From contig NZ_CANQLZ010000001.1 of assembly GCF_947624825.1 (NCBI RefSeq), forward strand, positions 124,001-188,000: a stretch of 64,000 bases of DNA. Reading direction: 5' to 3'. The position numbers were made by a program, and so were the translations under genes. Below are positions 38,186 to 46,833 of the stretch, piece by piece. Numbering within the stretch: position 1 is the stretch's first letter; each line of letters begins with the position of its first letter. The DNA is from an uncultured Acinetobacter sp. GTDB lineage: Bacteria > Pseudomonadota > Gammaproteobacteria > Pseudomonadales > Moraxellaceae. The notes beneath the pieces are model-generated. The model was not told where the DNA came from and did no database searches. It saw only the letters and a list, made by a program, of their open reading frames with translations.

Positions 38186-38986
38186 ATGCGAGCTCCTGCC
38201 ATAACGCTTAAAAATGATCAAGACTTAGAACATTTACGTATTTCTGGCCGTTTGGCTGCACAAGTTTTACACATGATTGCACCTCATATAAAACCCGGTG
38301 TTAGCACAGAATATTTAGATGATTTGTGTTATGACTTTATTGTGAATACTTTAAAGGTGACGCCTGCCAATATAGGTTACTATGGCTACACTAAAACCAC
38401 CTGTATTTCACCCAATGAAGTGGTCTGTCATGGCATTCCTGCCGCCAATATCATCTTAAAAGATGGTGACATTATTAATATTGATGTTGCAATTATCAAG
38501 GATGGTTATTTTGGTGATACTAGCCGTATGTACTTTGTAGGAGATGTAAAACCTGAAGCAAAACATTTGGTCGAAACCACTTATGCCGCCATGCTTGCTG
38601 GTATTCATGCGGTAAAACCGGGTGCCACTTTAGGTGATGTGGGACATGCCATTCAAACTGTGGCAGAACGAGAAGGTTATAGCATTGTGCGTGAGTACTG
38701 TGGACACGGAATTGGGCGTATTTATCATGAGCAACCGAACGTGGTGCATTATGGTCGAGCAGGGCAAGGTCTTAAATTAGAACCGGGCATGGTATTTACC
38801 ATTGAACCGATGGTGAATGCTGGACGTGCTGGGGTTAAAGAATTAGCAGATGGTTGGACAGTGGTCACCCTAGATGGGCATTGGTCTGCACAGTGGGAAC
38901 ATATGGTGGCCGTAACCGATACTGGCTTTGAGGTTTTATCGCCGTGGCCTGAAGGTACGGGAAGTTATCCGGCAATTGAAGCATAA
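38186..38986 (+). CDS. map: Methionine aminopeptidase, type I
   Basis: Map removes the initiator Met from nascent proteins. The 266-residue pita-bread enzyme shows all metal-ligand motifs: NIDVAIIKDGYFGDTSRM (two Asp), CGHGIGRIYHEQPNV (His), FTIEPMVN (Glu) and QWEHMVAVT (Glu). It is not next to rpsB, the usual partner, so it may be a second copy. The ATG at 38186 has a GAGGA site. A TTG one codon earlier is possible. Confidence 0.93.
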   Translation: MRAPAITLKNDQDLEHLRISGRLAAQVLHMIAPHIKPGVSTEYLDDLCYDFIVNTLKVTPANIGYYGYTKTTCISPNEVVCHGIPAANIILKDGDIINIDVAIIKDGYFGDTSRMYFVGDVKPEAKHLVETTYAAMLAGIHAVKPGATLGDVGHAIQTVAEREGYSIVREYCGHGIGRIYHEQPNVVHYGRAGQGLKLEPGMVFTIEPMVNAGRAGVKELADGWTVVTLDGHWSAQWEHMVAVTDTGFEVLSPWPEGTGSYPAIEA

Positions 38987-38990
38987 CTGT

Positions 38991-39019
38991 AAAAAGCTGA
39001 TCATTGATCAGCTTTTTTT
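38991..39019. terminator. Bidirectional terminator between map and lysR-type gene
   Basis: A 13-base arm AAAAAGCTGATCA pairs with TGATCAGCTTTTT, closed by a very short loop and followed by T on both strands. The right arm also encodes the last residues (KKADQ) and stop of the LysR-family gene. Confidence 0.88.
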
Positions 39020-39909
39020 TCACTTAAATGTTCAACTAAATAATCAATAAAGACCCGTACTGCTGGCAATTGACCACGTCTGGATGGGTACACTGCATGG
39101 AAAATCCCATGAGCGGCGCTCCATTCGGGTAAAACACGTACCAATTCACCCGAGGCTAGATAATCTTTGACAATACTGTCTGGTAATAACGCAATCCCAC
39201 AGTTTTGACAGGTGAGTTGTGCCAACAGCATGAGGTCAGAGCCCATAACCGTCGGATTGACTTTAATTTTCTTTTGCTGCCCTTGAGAATGCACCACAAT
39301 ATGTTGATCAAGATGTTCATCTGACATACTTAAAATGTGATGTTGTACCAAATCTTCAGGGCTTTTGAGTTCGCCAAATTGATTTAAATAGGCTTGGCTG
39401 GCAAATAGGTGTTGTTGGATATGGGCAAATTGGCGAATGATCAGGTTGGGGTCTGTGTCTAAATGAGAGCGTACCCGTAGCGCGACATCAATGCCTTCAT
39501 TAATTAAATCAACCCGTCGATTGCTGACCAATAACTGTACTTTAATTTCAGGATACATTTTTAAAAATTGCGGTAAAATCTTGGCAATTTCATTTTGCGC
39601 AATCGATACAGGTAAACTGACTTTAATCACACCGCGTGGTTGAATACTTAAATGATCCACCAAATCATGCGCAGCTTGTGCAGCATTAATCATCACTTGT
39701 GCATGCCGATATATGTTCATGCCAATATCCGTCACTGCAAAATGACGTGAACTGCGTTGGATTAAGCGCACCCCTAAGCGTTCTTCAAGCTGATAAACGC
39801 GGCGGCTGAGTTTAGATTTAGGAATGTCAGTGGCACGCTCGGCCGCGCTAAAACCACCATGTTCCACCACTTGGGCAAAACAATAAAAATCATCGAGATC
39901 GGATAACAT
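39001..39909 (-). CDS. LysR-family transcriptional regulator
   Basis: The 302-residue protein has an N-terminal winged helix (DLDDFYCFAQVVEHGGFSAAERATDIPKSKLSRRVYQLEERLGVRL) and a periplasmic-binding-like effector domain. The short start and the KSKLSRRV recognition helix match the CrgA/DhcR-like subgroup. It is divergent from a small zinc-ribbon protein, and a 9+9 bp inverted repeat stands 16-50 bases upstream. The effector is unknown. Confidence 0.9.
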   Translation of the reverse strand: MLSDLDDFYCFAQVVEHGGFSAAERATDIPKSKLSRRVYQLEERLGVRLIQRSSRHFAVTDIGMNIYRHAQVMINAAQAAHDLVDHLSIQPRGVIKVSLPVSIAQNEIAKILPQFLKMYPEIKVQLLVSNRRVDLINEGIDVALRVRSHLDTDPNLIIRQFAHIQQHLFASQAYLNQFGELKSPEDLVQHHILSMSDEHLDQHIVVHSQGQQKKIKVNPTVMGSDLMLLAQLTCQNCGIALLPDSIVKDYLASGELVRVLPEWSAAHGIFHAVYPSRRGQLPAVRVFIDYLVEHLSEKKADQ

Positions 39910-39924
39910 AGCTTATGCCATTTA

Positions 39925-39959
39925 TGCAACAATACTTCAATTAAATGTTGATTGTTGCA
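39925..39959. promoter_or_regulatory. Inverted repeat, candidate LysR operator
   Basis: TGCAACAAT and ATTGTTGCA, 9-bp perfect arms separated by 17 bases, are centred 33 bases upstream of the lysR start. LysR sites are usually inverted repeats around T-N11-A, which this resembles in scale. Confidence 0.5.
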
Positions 39960-40065
39960 AATTGTCAATTTAATTTACGCGCTTAAAATAGCCTAAGCAA
40001 ATATTGTGATGTCTATTGGGCTTCATTCGTTTTAAACTAATCTGGTTTTTATTTGAGTCTTTATT

Positions 40066-40392
40066 ATGGCCTATCAACTGATCCAACTTGAGCATCAAGC
40101 CACAGATTCAATTCAATGCCCACATTGCGGTCATTGGGTGATTAATTGGCAAGAAGAGCAATACGTGCAACCGTGTGAACATACTTTATTTATTGCTATG
40201 GATATTGGCTTTGAATATATCACAGATGAATTTGAAGCCACGATGGCACATAACGTAGATGAGTTGCATGCCAATGACGATCAAATGAATATGTTTGATG
40301 CCATTAAAGCTGCCAATTATCCCCAATTTTTGGTGCTACAAGCCGATTTAGGTCTGCAAGGCTATTCACGCTATTTAGGTTTTAGCGTGTAA
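40066..40392 (+). CDS. Unknown small protein with a CPHCGHW zinc-knuckle
   Basis: The 108-residue protein is not recognised. Near the N-terminus it has CPHCGHWVINW (C at ~19 and 22), with CEH at ~37-39, likely three or four zinc ligands. The rest is acidic and enriched in Asp, Glu and Asn. It is divergent from the LysR gene and may be its target. A terminator follows immediately. Confidence 0.75.
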   Translation: MAYQLIQLEHQATDSIQCPHCGHWVINWQEEQYVQPCEHTLFIAMDIGFEYITDEFEATMAHNVDELHANDDQMNMFDAIKAANYPQFLVLQADLGLQGYSRYLGFSV

Positions 40393-40401
40393 AATCGGTA
40401 T

Positions 40402-40425
40402 AAAAAAGCACCCGAGGGTGCTTTT
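40402..40425. terminator. Bidirectional terminator between the zinc-knuckle gene and ntrC
   Basis: AAAAGCACC / GGTGCTTTT stem with a CGAG loop. The T tract is longer on the minus strand (six T), so it most likely ends ntrC, and it also closes the convergent plus-strand gene. Confidence 0.88.
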
Positions 40426-40428
40426 GGT

Positions 40429-41898
40429 TTAGCCTTCAATCTCTTCTTCAATCTCATTCTCGGCAGTGTCCATGCCAAGTTCTTTGAGTTTGCGGGTGAG
40501 GGTGTTGCGTCCCCAGCCAAGTAGTTCGGCAGCATGGCGTTTACGCCCCCGAGTTTGTTGCAAAGCAGCATTAATTAAAGTGCGTTCAAACATGGGGGTG
40601 GCAATGTCTAAAATTTTCATTTCGCCGTTTTTAAGTTTTTGTACTGCCCATTGCGCCAAGAGTTCATCCCAATGATGAATGGCCAAACGATCCAAAGCAG
40701 CTTGACCTTCACCCAATTTATCAATCGGAATTTGTTTAAGTTCGGAAGGTAAATCTTCAGGATACACTTCACGACCAGTGATCATCACTGTGAGCCAACG
40801 ACAGGTATTTTCAAGCTGACGTACATTACCTTGCCATGGCAGTTGCTGCATATATTCTTGCGTTTCACGGCGTAAAATTTTGGGACTCACGCCCAATTCT
40901 TTACCAGCGCGAGCCAAGAAATGCTGTGCCAACATGGGAATATCTTCAGCGCGATGGGCAAGTTTTGGAATATGAATACGAATCACATTTAAACGGTGAT
41001 ATAAATCTTCACGGAAACGACCGTCATGCACCAACTTTTCTAAATCTTGATGAGTAGCCGCCACAATGCGCACATCAACTTTAACTGGAATATGACCGCC
41101 CACACGATAAAATTCACCGTCGGCCAACACGCGTAATAAGCGAGTTTGGGTTTCAAATGGCATATCGCCAATTTCATCTAAAAACAAAGTTCCGCCATTG
41201 GCTTGCTCAAAACGCCCCTGACGTTGCGTATTGGCACCAGTAAATGCACCTTTTTCATGCCCAAACAATTCAGTTTCAATTAAATCTTTGGGAATAGCCG
41301 CCATATTTAAAGCAATAAAGGGCTTGGCACTACGTGGTGAATGGCGATGTAGCGCATGTGCCACCAACTCTTTGCCTGTACCTGATTCACCGTTAATCAG
41401 CACCGTAATATGCGATTGTGACAAACGACCAATAGCGCGAAATACCTCCTGCATGGCAGGCGATTCACCAATAATTTCAGTCGATTGAATGGGCGGCGCA
41501 GTTTTGGCAGACTCTTGTTGTTGCAGTTTATTAAGATGCAAAATTGCACGGTTCACCAAAGCTAAGGCTTCATCAATATCAAAAGGCTTAGGTAAATATT
41601 CAAAAGCACCGGTTTGATAGCTAGAAACAGCCGATTCTAAATCTGAATGCGCGGTCATAATAATGACCGGTAAATCGGGATGACTGGCTTTGACTTTGCC
41701 TAAAAATGCTAGACCATCAATCCCCGGCATGCGGATGTCGGTTAAAATCACATCTGGGGCTTCTTGGGTCAATTGATCAAGTGCAGATTGCGCTTCTTCA
41801 AAACTCGTCACATCTAAACCTTCTTCTTTAAAGGTTTTTTCCAAGACCCAGCGCATGGCGCGATCATCATCAATTACCCAAATTTTATTTCGCGACAT
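40429..41898 (-). CDS. ntrC: Nitrogen regulator NtrC (GlnG), sigma-54 activator
   Basis: NtrC activates sigma-54 promoters when phosphorylated by NtrB under nitrogen shortage. The 489 residues comprise a receiver domain with phosphoacceptor D54 (ILTDIRMPG) and an AAA+ domain with Walker A GESGTGKELVA and the sigma-54 loop GAFTGA. A Fis-type helix-turn-helix ends the protein (AAELLGWGRNTLTRKLKELG). It overlaps ntrB by 14 bases. A sigma-54 promoter and an NtrC-like site lie before ntrB. Confidence 0.97.
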   Translation of the reverse strand: MSRNKIWVIDDDRAMRWVLEKTFKEEGLDVTSFEEAQSALDQLTQEAPDVILTDIRMPGIDGLAFLGKVKASHPDLPVIIMTAHSDLESAVSSYQTGAFEYLPKPFDIDEALALVNRAILHLNKLQQQESAKTAPPIQSTEIIGESPAMQEVFRAIGRLSQSHITVLINGESGTGKELVAHALHRHSPRSAKPFIALNMAAIPKDLIETELFGHEKGAFTGANTQRQGRFEQANGGTLFLDEIGDMPFETQTRLLRVLADGEFYRVGGHIPVKVDVRIVAATHQDLEKLVHDGRFREDLYHRLNVIRIHIPKLAHRAEDIPMLAQHFLARAGKELGVSPKILRRETQEYMQQLPWQGNVRQLENTCRWLTVMITGREVYPEDLPSELKQIPIDKLGEGQAALDRLAIHHWDELLAQWAVQKLKNGEMKILDIATPMFERTLINAALQQTRGRKRHAAELLGWGRNTLTRKLKELGMDTAENEIEEEIEG

Positions 41899-42994
41899 GG
41901 TTTGACTCCCAAGGTAAATATAAGCTAAATGTGGTTTTGCCTCGCATCGACTGACATTCGATCATGCCTTGATGCTGGTGCATAATATTTTGTGCAATAC
42001 TCAAGCCTAAGCCTGTGCCCGCAGCACGACCAGTGACCAATGGATAAAATACCGATTCAACAATGTCTTCAGGTACACCCGGTCCATTGTCTTCAATATC
42101 AATGCGCACCATAGAGCGATGAATGACACCATTAATGGTGACTAAGCGTTGAATACGGGTTCTTAAAATCAGCTCAGGTTGTGTATCTACAAAAAAAGCT
42201 TTGTTTTCATTCATGGCCTGTACAGCATTTACGCTGATATTGAGCATTACTTGAATCAGTTGATCGCGGTCGGCCAACACATCAGGCAAAGATAAATCAT
42301 AATCTCGAACCAACTTGACCCGTTTTTTGGTTTGATTGGCAATTAAAGCGCGCACACGTTCCAGTGGCTCATGAATATTGACGGGTTGATAACTTGGTAA
42401 TTGGCGTGAGCCGAGCATGGTGTCGGCTAGGTTTCTTAAACGATCAACTTCACTGATAATAATCTCGGTAAATTCGGTATATTGCGGATCATTTAAACTA
42501 CGTGCCAAGAGTTGTGTTGCCCCACGAATGCCTGCCAATGGATTTTTAATTTCATGTGCTACACCGCGAATCAGCTGACGTGCAACTTGATGCTGCTGAA
42601 TAAAATGCTCTTCTTTGGAGATTTTCAGCATACGATCGCGTGGATTGAGCTCAATAATTAATAAAGGGTGATACGGTTTATCATAATTTAAAGCCGATAC
42701 AGTGTAATCAACATGAATGTCTTTAAAATTCACGGTAATGGTGGCTTCACGGCGCGTATACGGTTGTCCGGTGGTTAAGGTGTTTTTAAGCGCATCTTCG
42801 GTATGGAAGTCATCGTTAGGGCGGTGGAGTAAATTCAAAGCGGGTTGACCGGAGGCACGTAATAAGCTGACATCAAACAAGGCTTCACATGCTGAATTTA
42901 AGTAAAAAACATTCAGATGACGATCAGCCAATAAAATCGCCGTGGTCATGTTGTCCACTAAAAGGCGGTAGTCAATTTGGTTAGGTTGATCCAT
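41885..42994 (-). CDS. ntrB: Nitrogen sensor kinase/phosphatase NtrB (GlnL)
   Basis: NtrB phosphorylates and dephosphorylates NtrC under the control of PII. The 369 residues contain an N-terminal PAS domain (~10-115), the H box GVAHEIKNPLAGIRGATQLL with H147, and a HATPase domain ending near TGLGLSIAQNIM. It has no membrane segment, as expected. It is translated first in the ntrB-ntrC pair; glnA, the usual upstream neighbour in E. coli, is not present. Confidence 0.96.
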   Translation of the reverse strand: MDQPNQIDYRLLVDNMTTAILLADRHLNVFYLNSACEALFDVSLLRASGQPALNLLHRPNDDFHTEDALKNTLTTGQPYTRREATITVNFKDIHVDYTVSALNYDKPYHPLLIIELNPRDRMLKISKEEHFIQQHQVARQLIRGVAHEIKNPLAGIRGATQLLARSLNDPQYTEFTEIIISEVDRLRNLADTMLGSRQLPSYQPVNIHEPLERVRALIANQTKKRVKLVRDYDLSLPDVLADRDQLIQVMLNISVNAVQAMNENKAFFVDTQPELILRTRIQRLVTINGVIHRSMVRIDIEDNGPGVPEDIVESVFYPLVTGRAAGTGLGLSIAQNIMHQHQGMIECQSMRGKTTFSLYLPWESNHVAK

Positions 42995-43082
42995 GTGAGG
43001 TACAGTCCTGTATAAAAATAGCGCAGCAATAGCGGTCTAAAAACCTTATTTTAGAAATAAAAGTGCTGAATTGAGGCAGTTT

Positions 43083-43100
43083 AAGCAAGATACGCGCCAA
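43083..43100 (-). promoter_or_regulatory. Sigma-54 promoter of ntrBC
   Basis: Minus strand TTGGCGCG-TATC-TTGCTT. The GG of the -24 element and GC of the -12 element are 12 bases apart, as required, with one change from TGGCACG-N4-TTGC. Transcription would start near 43074, about 80 bases before ntrB. Confidence 0.7.
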
Positions 43101-43208
43101 CTTTTTAAAAAGTGCTGCACATTGGGTAGTTTAAGACAAACTGCTGCGCTTAAATTGTTCTAAAGTCAAAAAGATATACTCAATCTAAAGCGGGCAGTAA
43201 AGTGTTTT

Positions 43209-43225
43209 TGAACCAAAATGGTGCA
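43209..43225. promoter_or_regulatory. NtrC-binding site upstream of ntrB
   Basis: TGAACC-AAAAT-GGTGCA matches the NtrC consensus TGCACC-N5-GGTGCA with one mismatch. It stands about 110 bases upstream of the -24 element, a normal enhancer distance. Confidence 0.65.
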
Positions 43226-43348
43226 CAGGGGTTTATATTGTTAAAATAATGGTTGTATTTTGGTGCATTATGCAAAGAGTGCTTGAAGCAACTATTTTTA
43301 TAGACAGAAAAGACATACAATACGCCCATTCTAGTGGAGCGCAGATTC

Positions 43349-44689
43349 ATGAAATCCCCCAAAGTCGGTTTTGTTTCTTTAGGTTGTCCTAAGGCATTGG
43401 TCGATTCTGAACGAATTCTAACTCAGTTAAAGACTGAAGGTTATGATGTAGCATCAGATTATGACGGTGCTGATTTAGTCGTTGTTAATACCTGTGGTTT
43501 TATTGAATCTGCAGTACAAGAGTCTTTAGACGCAATTGGCGAAGCCATGAGTGCTAATGGTCGTGTGATCGTAACAGGTTGTTTGGGTAAAGACGAAGAT
43601 AAAATTCGTCAAATGCATCCCAATGTCTTGAAAGTCACCGGCGCTGCCGCTTATGAAGAAGTCATGGATGCGGTTCATCAATATGTACCTGAACCGCCAA
43701 AACATAATCCATTTATTGACTTAGTGCCTGAGCAAGGTATTCGCTTAACGCCAAAACATTATGCTTATTTAAAAATATCAGAAGGCTGTAACCACCGTTG
43801 TACTTTCTGTATTATTCCGAGCATGCGTGGCGATTTAGTCTCTCGTCCTGTAGGTTCTGTGCTGTCTGAAGCACAAGCACTGAAAAAAGCCGGTGTAAAA
43901 GAAGTCCTCGTCATCTCCCAAGACACTTCTGCATACGGCGTTGATACCAAATACAAATTGGATTTTTGGAACGGCCAACCGGTTAAAACTAAATTCTTCG
44001 ACATGTGCGAAGCTTTAGGTCAATTGGGTATTTGGGTGCGTTTACATTATGTCTATCCATATCCACATGTGGATGCGGTCATTGACTTAATGGCACAAGG
44101 CAAAATCTTGCCGTATTTGGACATTCCATTCCAACATGCCAGCCCTAAGATTTTAAAACTGATGAAGCGCCCTGCGCACAGTGAAAACACCTTAGAGCGT
44201 TTAAAAGTATGGCGTGAAAAATGTCCTGATCTTGTGATCCGTTCAACCTTTGTGGTGGGCTTCCCGGGTGAAACCGAAGAAGACTTCCAAATGTTGCTTG
44301 ATTGGCTCAAAGAAGCTGATCTTGATCGCGTGGGTTGTTTTACTTATTCATCTGTTGAGGGTGCGACGGCAAACGATTTACCAGATCATCTACCAGAAGA
44401 GATTAAGCAAGAGCGTTATGAACGTTTTATGCAAGTGCAGCAAGAAATTTCTGCGGCAAAATTGCAAAAACGTATTGGTCAAACCATGACGGTACTTGTG
44501 GATGACTTAGAAGACGAATTCCCAGTGGCTGTGGCGCGCTCGTATGCAGATGCCCCAGAAATTGATGGCAACGTTTTTGTTGAAGACATCGACAAGAGCT
44601 TAATTAAATCGGGCGACTTACTTGAAGTTGAAATTACCGATGCAGATGAATACGACCTGTACGCCAAGCTCATTCGTATTAAAGCTTAA
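43349..44689 (+). CDS. rimO: Ribosomal protein S12 methylthiotransferase RimO
   Basis: RimO adds a methylthio group to Asp88 of ribosomal protein S12. The 446 residues have an N-terminal MTTase domain ([17 protein letters not shown], first Cys at 13) and a radical-SAM cluster CNHRCTFC (C147, C151, C154). A C-terminal TRAM domain follows. The start is the ATG nine bases after GGAG, giving [12 protein letters not shown] as in other RimO proteins. It is divergent from ntrB. Confidence 0.95.
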   Translation: MKSPKVGFVSLGCPKALVDSERILTQLKTEGYDVASDYDGADLVVVNTCGFIESAVQESLDAIGEAMSANGRVIVTGCLGKDEDKIRQMHPNVLKVTGAAAYEEVMDAVHQYVPEPPKHNPFIDLVPEQGIRLTPKHYAYLKISEGCNHRCTFCIIPSMRGDLVSRPVGSVLSEAQALKKAGVKEVLVISQDTSAYGVDTKYKLDFWNGQPVKTKFFDMCEALGQLGIWVRLHYVYPYPHVDAVIDLMAQGKILPYLDIPFQHASPKILKLMKRPAHSENTLERLKVWREKCPDLVIRSTFVVGFPGETEEDFQMLLDWLKEADLDRVGCFTYSSVEGATANDLPDHLPEEIKQERYERFMQVQQEISAAKLQKRIGQTMTVLVDDLEDEFPVAVARSYADAPEIDGNVFVEDIDKSLIKSGDLLEVEITDADEYDLYAKLIRIKA

Positions 44690-44728
44690 CCCATACCGAT
44701 AACAAGATTAACTTTGGAGTTTATTCAC

Positions 44729-45460
44729 ATGCTAACTGATTCTAAAAATCCACGTTATGGCCGTATTTTGCTGAAACTTTCGGGTGAAGCATTAGCCGGT
44801 AACAAAGACATGGGGATTGATGCACAAGTCCTAGACCAGATGTCTTTGGCAATTGCACACCTTGTGGGCTTAGGCGTGCAAGTGGGTATTGTTGTCGGTG
44901 GTGGTAACTTATACCGTGGTAGCCAATTGCAAAAAGATGGCTTGGTGGGCCGTGTAACAGGCGACCAAATGGGCATGCTTGCAACAGTAATGAACGGTTT
45001 GGCGTTACGTGATGCTTTGGTACGTCGTAACATTAAAACTCGTTTAATGTCAGCATTGCCGATTGGTACTGTGGTTGAGTCTTATGCAAGCCGCGATGCA
45101 ATTCGTCATTTAAACAATGGTGAAGTCTGTGTATTTGTTGCAGGTACAGGTAATCCATTCTTTACCACAGATACAGCAGCGTGCTTACGTGGTATTGAAA
45201 TTGAAGCCAACTTGATCTTAAAAGCCACTAAAGTTGATGGCGTATACAATAAAGATCCAAGCAAACATGATGATGCGGTTAAATACGACACCTTAACATT
45301 TGACCAAGTGTTAGATGAAAAATTAGGGGTGATGGATTTAACGGCAATTTGTTTATGTCGTGATCACAATGTGCCATTACAAGTGTTTGATATGAACAAA
45401 TCAGGTGCTTTATTGTCTGTCGTTATGGGCGAGAAAGAAGGCACACACGTCACCAATTAA
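44729..45460 (+). CDS. pyrH: UMP kinase PyrH
   Basis: PyrH phosphorylates UMP to UDP and belongs to the amino-acid kinase fold. The 243 residues contain [26 protein letters not shown] and the nucleotide-binding [17 protein letters not shown]. The start ATG is preceded by GGAG. It opens the conserved pyrH-frr-uppS-cdsA-dxr-rseP-bamA series. Unlike in E. coli, rpsB-tsf are not just upstream. Confidence 0.96.
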   Translation: MLTDSKNPRYGRILLKLSGEALAGNKDMGIDAQVLDQMSLAIAHLVGLGVQVGIVVGGGNLYRGSQLQKDGLVGRVTGDQMGMLATVMNGLALRDALVRRNIKTRLMSALPIGTVVESYASRDAIRHLNNGEVCVFVAGTGNPFFTTDTAACLRGIEIEANLILKATKVDGVYNKDPSKHDDAVKYDTLTFDQVLDEKLGVMDLTAICLCRDHNVPLQVFDMNKSGALLSVVMGEKEGTHVTN

Positions 45461-45522
45461 TGACGTGTGCGCCAAAGCACTTTATACTAGTTTTTATTTT
45501 AGAATTTACTCAGGAAGATCAT

Positions 45523-46077
45523 ATGATTAACGATCTGAAAAAAGACGCTGAAGTTCGCATGCAGAAGTCTTTAGAATCTTTGGAACAAGGTTTTAATAAA
45601 GTTCGTACGGGACGTGCACATCCATCAATCTTAAACGGTGTGATGGTGCCATATTACGGCTCTGACGTACCTTTAAACCAAGTGGCAAACGTGGGTATTG
45701 AAGATTCACGTACTTTATTGGTACAACCGTTTGAACGTAACATGGTGGCTGCAATTGACAAAGCCATTCGTGAATCAGATTTAGGTTTAAACCCAATCAG
45801 TGCAGATGCAATTCGTGTTCCACTTGCAGCTTTAACCGAAGAAACACGTAAAGACATGCAAAAAGTGGCGCGTACTGAAGCTGAAAATGCCAAAGTTGCG
45901 ATTCGTAACATTCGTCGTGATGTATTGGGTGATTTCAAAGCTTTATTAAAAGACAAAGAAATTTCAGAAGATGATGAGCGTCGTGCAAGTGATGATGTTC
46001 AAAAAATCACAGATAAATATGTAGCAGAAGTAGATAAACGTTTAGCTGCGAAAGAAGCTGAATTGATGAAGGTCTAA
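45523..46077 (+). CDS. frr: Ribosome recycling factor
   Basis: RRF with EF-G splits the post-termination ribosome. The 184-residue tRNA-mimic has the start [16 protein letters not shown] and the family core [21 protein letters not shown] and NIRRDVLGD. The AGGAAG site at 45512 sets the start; upstream residues of the open frame are not part of the protein. Confidence 0.96.
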   Translation: MINDLKKDAEVRMQKSLESLEQGFNKVRTGRAHPSILNGVMVPYYGSDVPLNQVANVGIEDSRTLLVQPFERNMVAAIDKAIRESDLGLNPISADAIRVPLAALTEETRKDMQKVARTEAENAKVAIRNIRRDVLGDFKALLKDKEISEDDERRASDDVQKITDKYVAEVDKRLAAKEAELMKV

Positions 46078-46080
46078 TCA

Positions 46081-46830
46081 ATGACCGCTGAAGACATCAC
46101 ACCTCTTCCGAAACATGTTGCCATCATTATGGATGGCAACAATCGTTTTGCCAAAAAAAATCAGATGCAAAAAGGCGATGGCCATCGAGAAGGAAAAACC
46201 GTCCTTGATCCGATTGTTGAATATTGCCGTCAAGAGAAAATTCGTGCGCTGACAGTTTTTGCTTTTTCGAGTGAAAATTGGAATCGTCCGCAATTTGAAG
46301 TTGATTTGCTGATGAAACTGCTTGAAGACACCATTCACGAACAAATCCCACGTATGGAAAAATTTGAAATTTCCTTGCGTTTTATTGGGGATCGTGCACG
46401 TCTTTCGCCACAATTACGTGATTTGATGGCTTATGCAGAGCAACGTACAGCGCAATTTACTGAAATGACGTTGTGTATTGCAGTAAGCTATGGTGGGATG
46501 TGGGACATGGCAGAAGCTGCAAAGCAATTGGCAGCAGATGTTGTGAACAATAAAATGAGCTTAGATGACATTAATACCGACAGCTTTGCTCAATATATCA
46601 GTATGTCTGATTTACCGCCTGTGGATTTGTTAATTCGTACAGGTGGGGATTTTAGACTATCAAATTTCTTGCTATGGCAAGCCGCTTACGCAGAACTATA
46701 TTTTACTCAGACACTATGGCCTGAGTTTACGGTGGACGAGCTTCAAGATGCCTTTAACGTGTTCGCTGGACGTGAACGCCGTTTTGGAAAAACTTCTGAG
46801 CAAATCCAACTAGAGAAAAATGAGAATTAA
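46081..46830 (+). CDS. uppS: Undecaprenyl diphosphate synthase UppS, variant motif
   Basis: UppS is the cis-prenyltransferase that makes the C55 lipid carrier. The 249 residues keep the catalytic Asp18 and Arg22, AFSSENWNRP, and the C-terminal LLWQAAYAELYF. The usual MDGNGRWAK reads MDGNNRFAK (N21, F23 in place of Gly and Trp), and RTGGEHRISN reads RTGGDFRLSN. These changes sit in the substrate loop. I recall similar sequences in Acinetobacter, so it is probably lineage-specific and active. It starts three bases after frr. Confidence 0.92.
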   Translation: MTAEDITPLPKHVAIIMDGNNRFAKKNQMQKGDGHREGKTVLDPIVEYCRQEKIRALTVFAFSSENWNRPQFEVDLLMKLLEDTIHEQIPRMEKFEISLRFIGDRARLSPQLRDLMAYAEQRTAQFTEMTLCIAVSYGGMWDMAEAAKQLAADVVNNKMSLDDINTDSFAQYISMSDLPPVDLLIRTGGDFRLSNFLLWQAAYAELYFTQTLWPEFTVDELQDAFNVFAGRERRFGKTSEQIQLEKNEN

Positions 46831-46833
46831 TCG

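Larger units (their letters stand above)
42995..43348. other. 354-base divergent regulatory region of ntrBC and rimO
   Basis: Contains on the minus strand a sigma-54 promoter (43083-43100). An NtrC-like palindrome (43209-43225) and a further GGTGCA half-site (43262) lie upstream. No gene was found in it. Confidence 0.6.

Noticed and set aside
43251..43275. TTGGTGCATTATGCAA as a plus-strand sigma-54 promoter for rimO
   Set aside because: GG and GC elements are 10 rather than 12 bases apart, so it does not fit. It is better read as an NtrC half-site.
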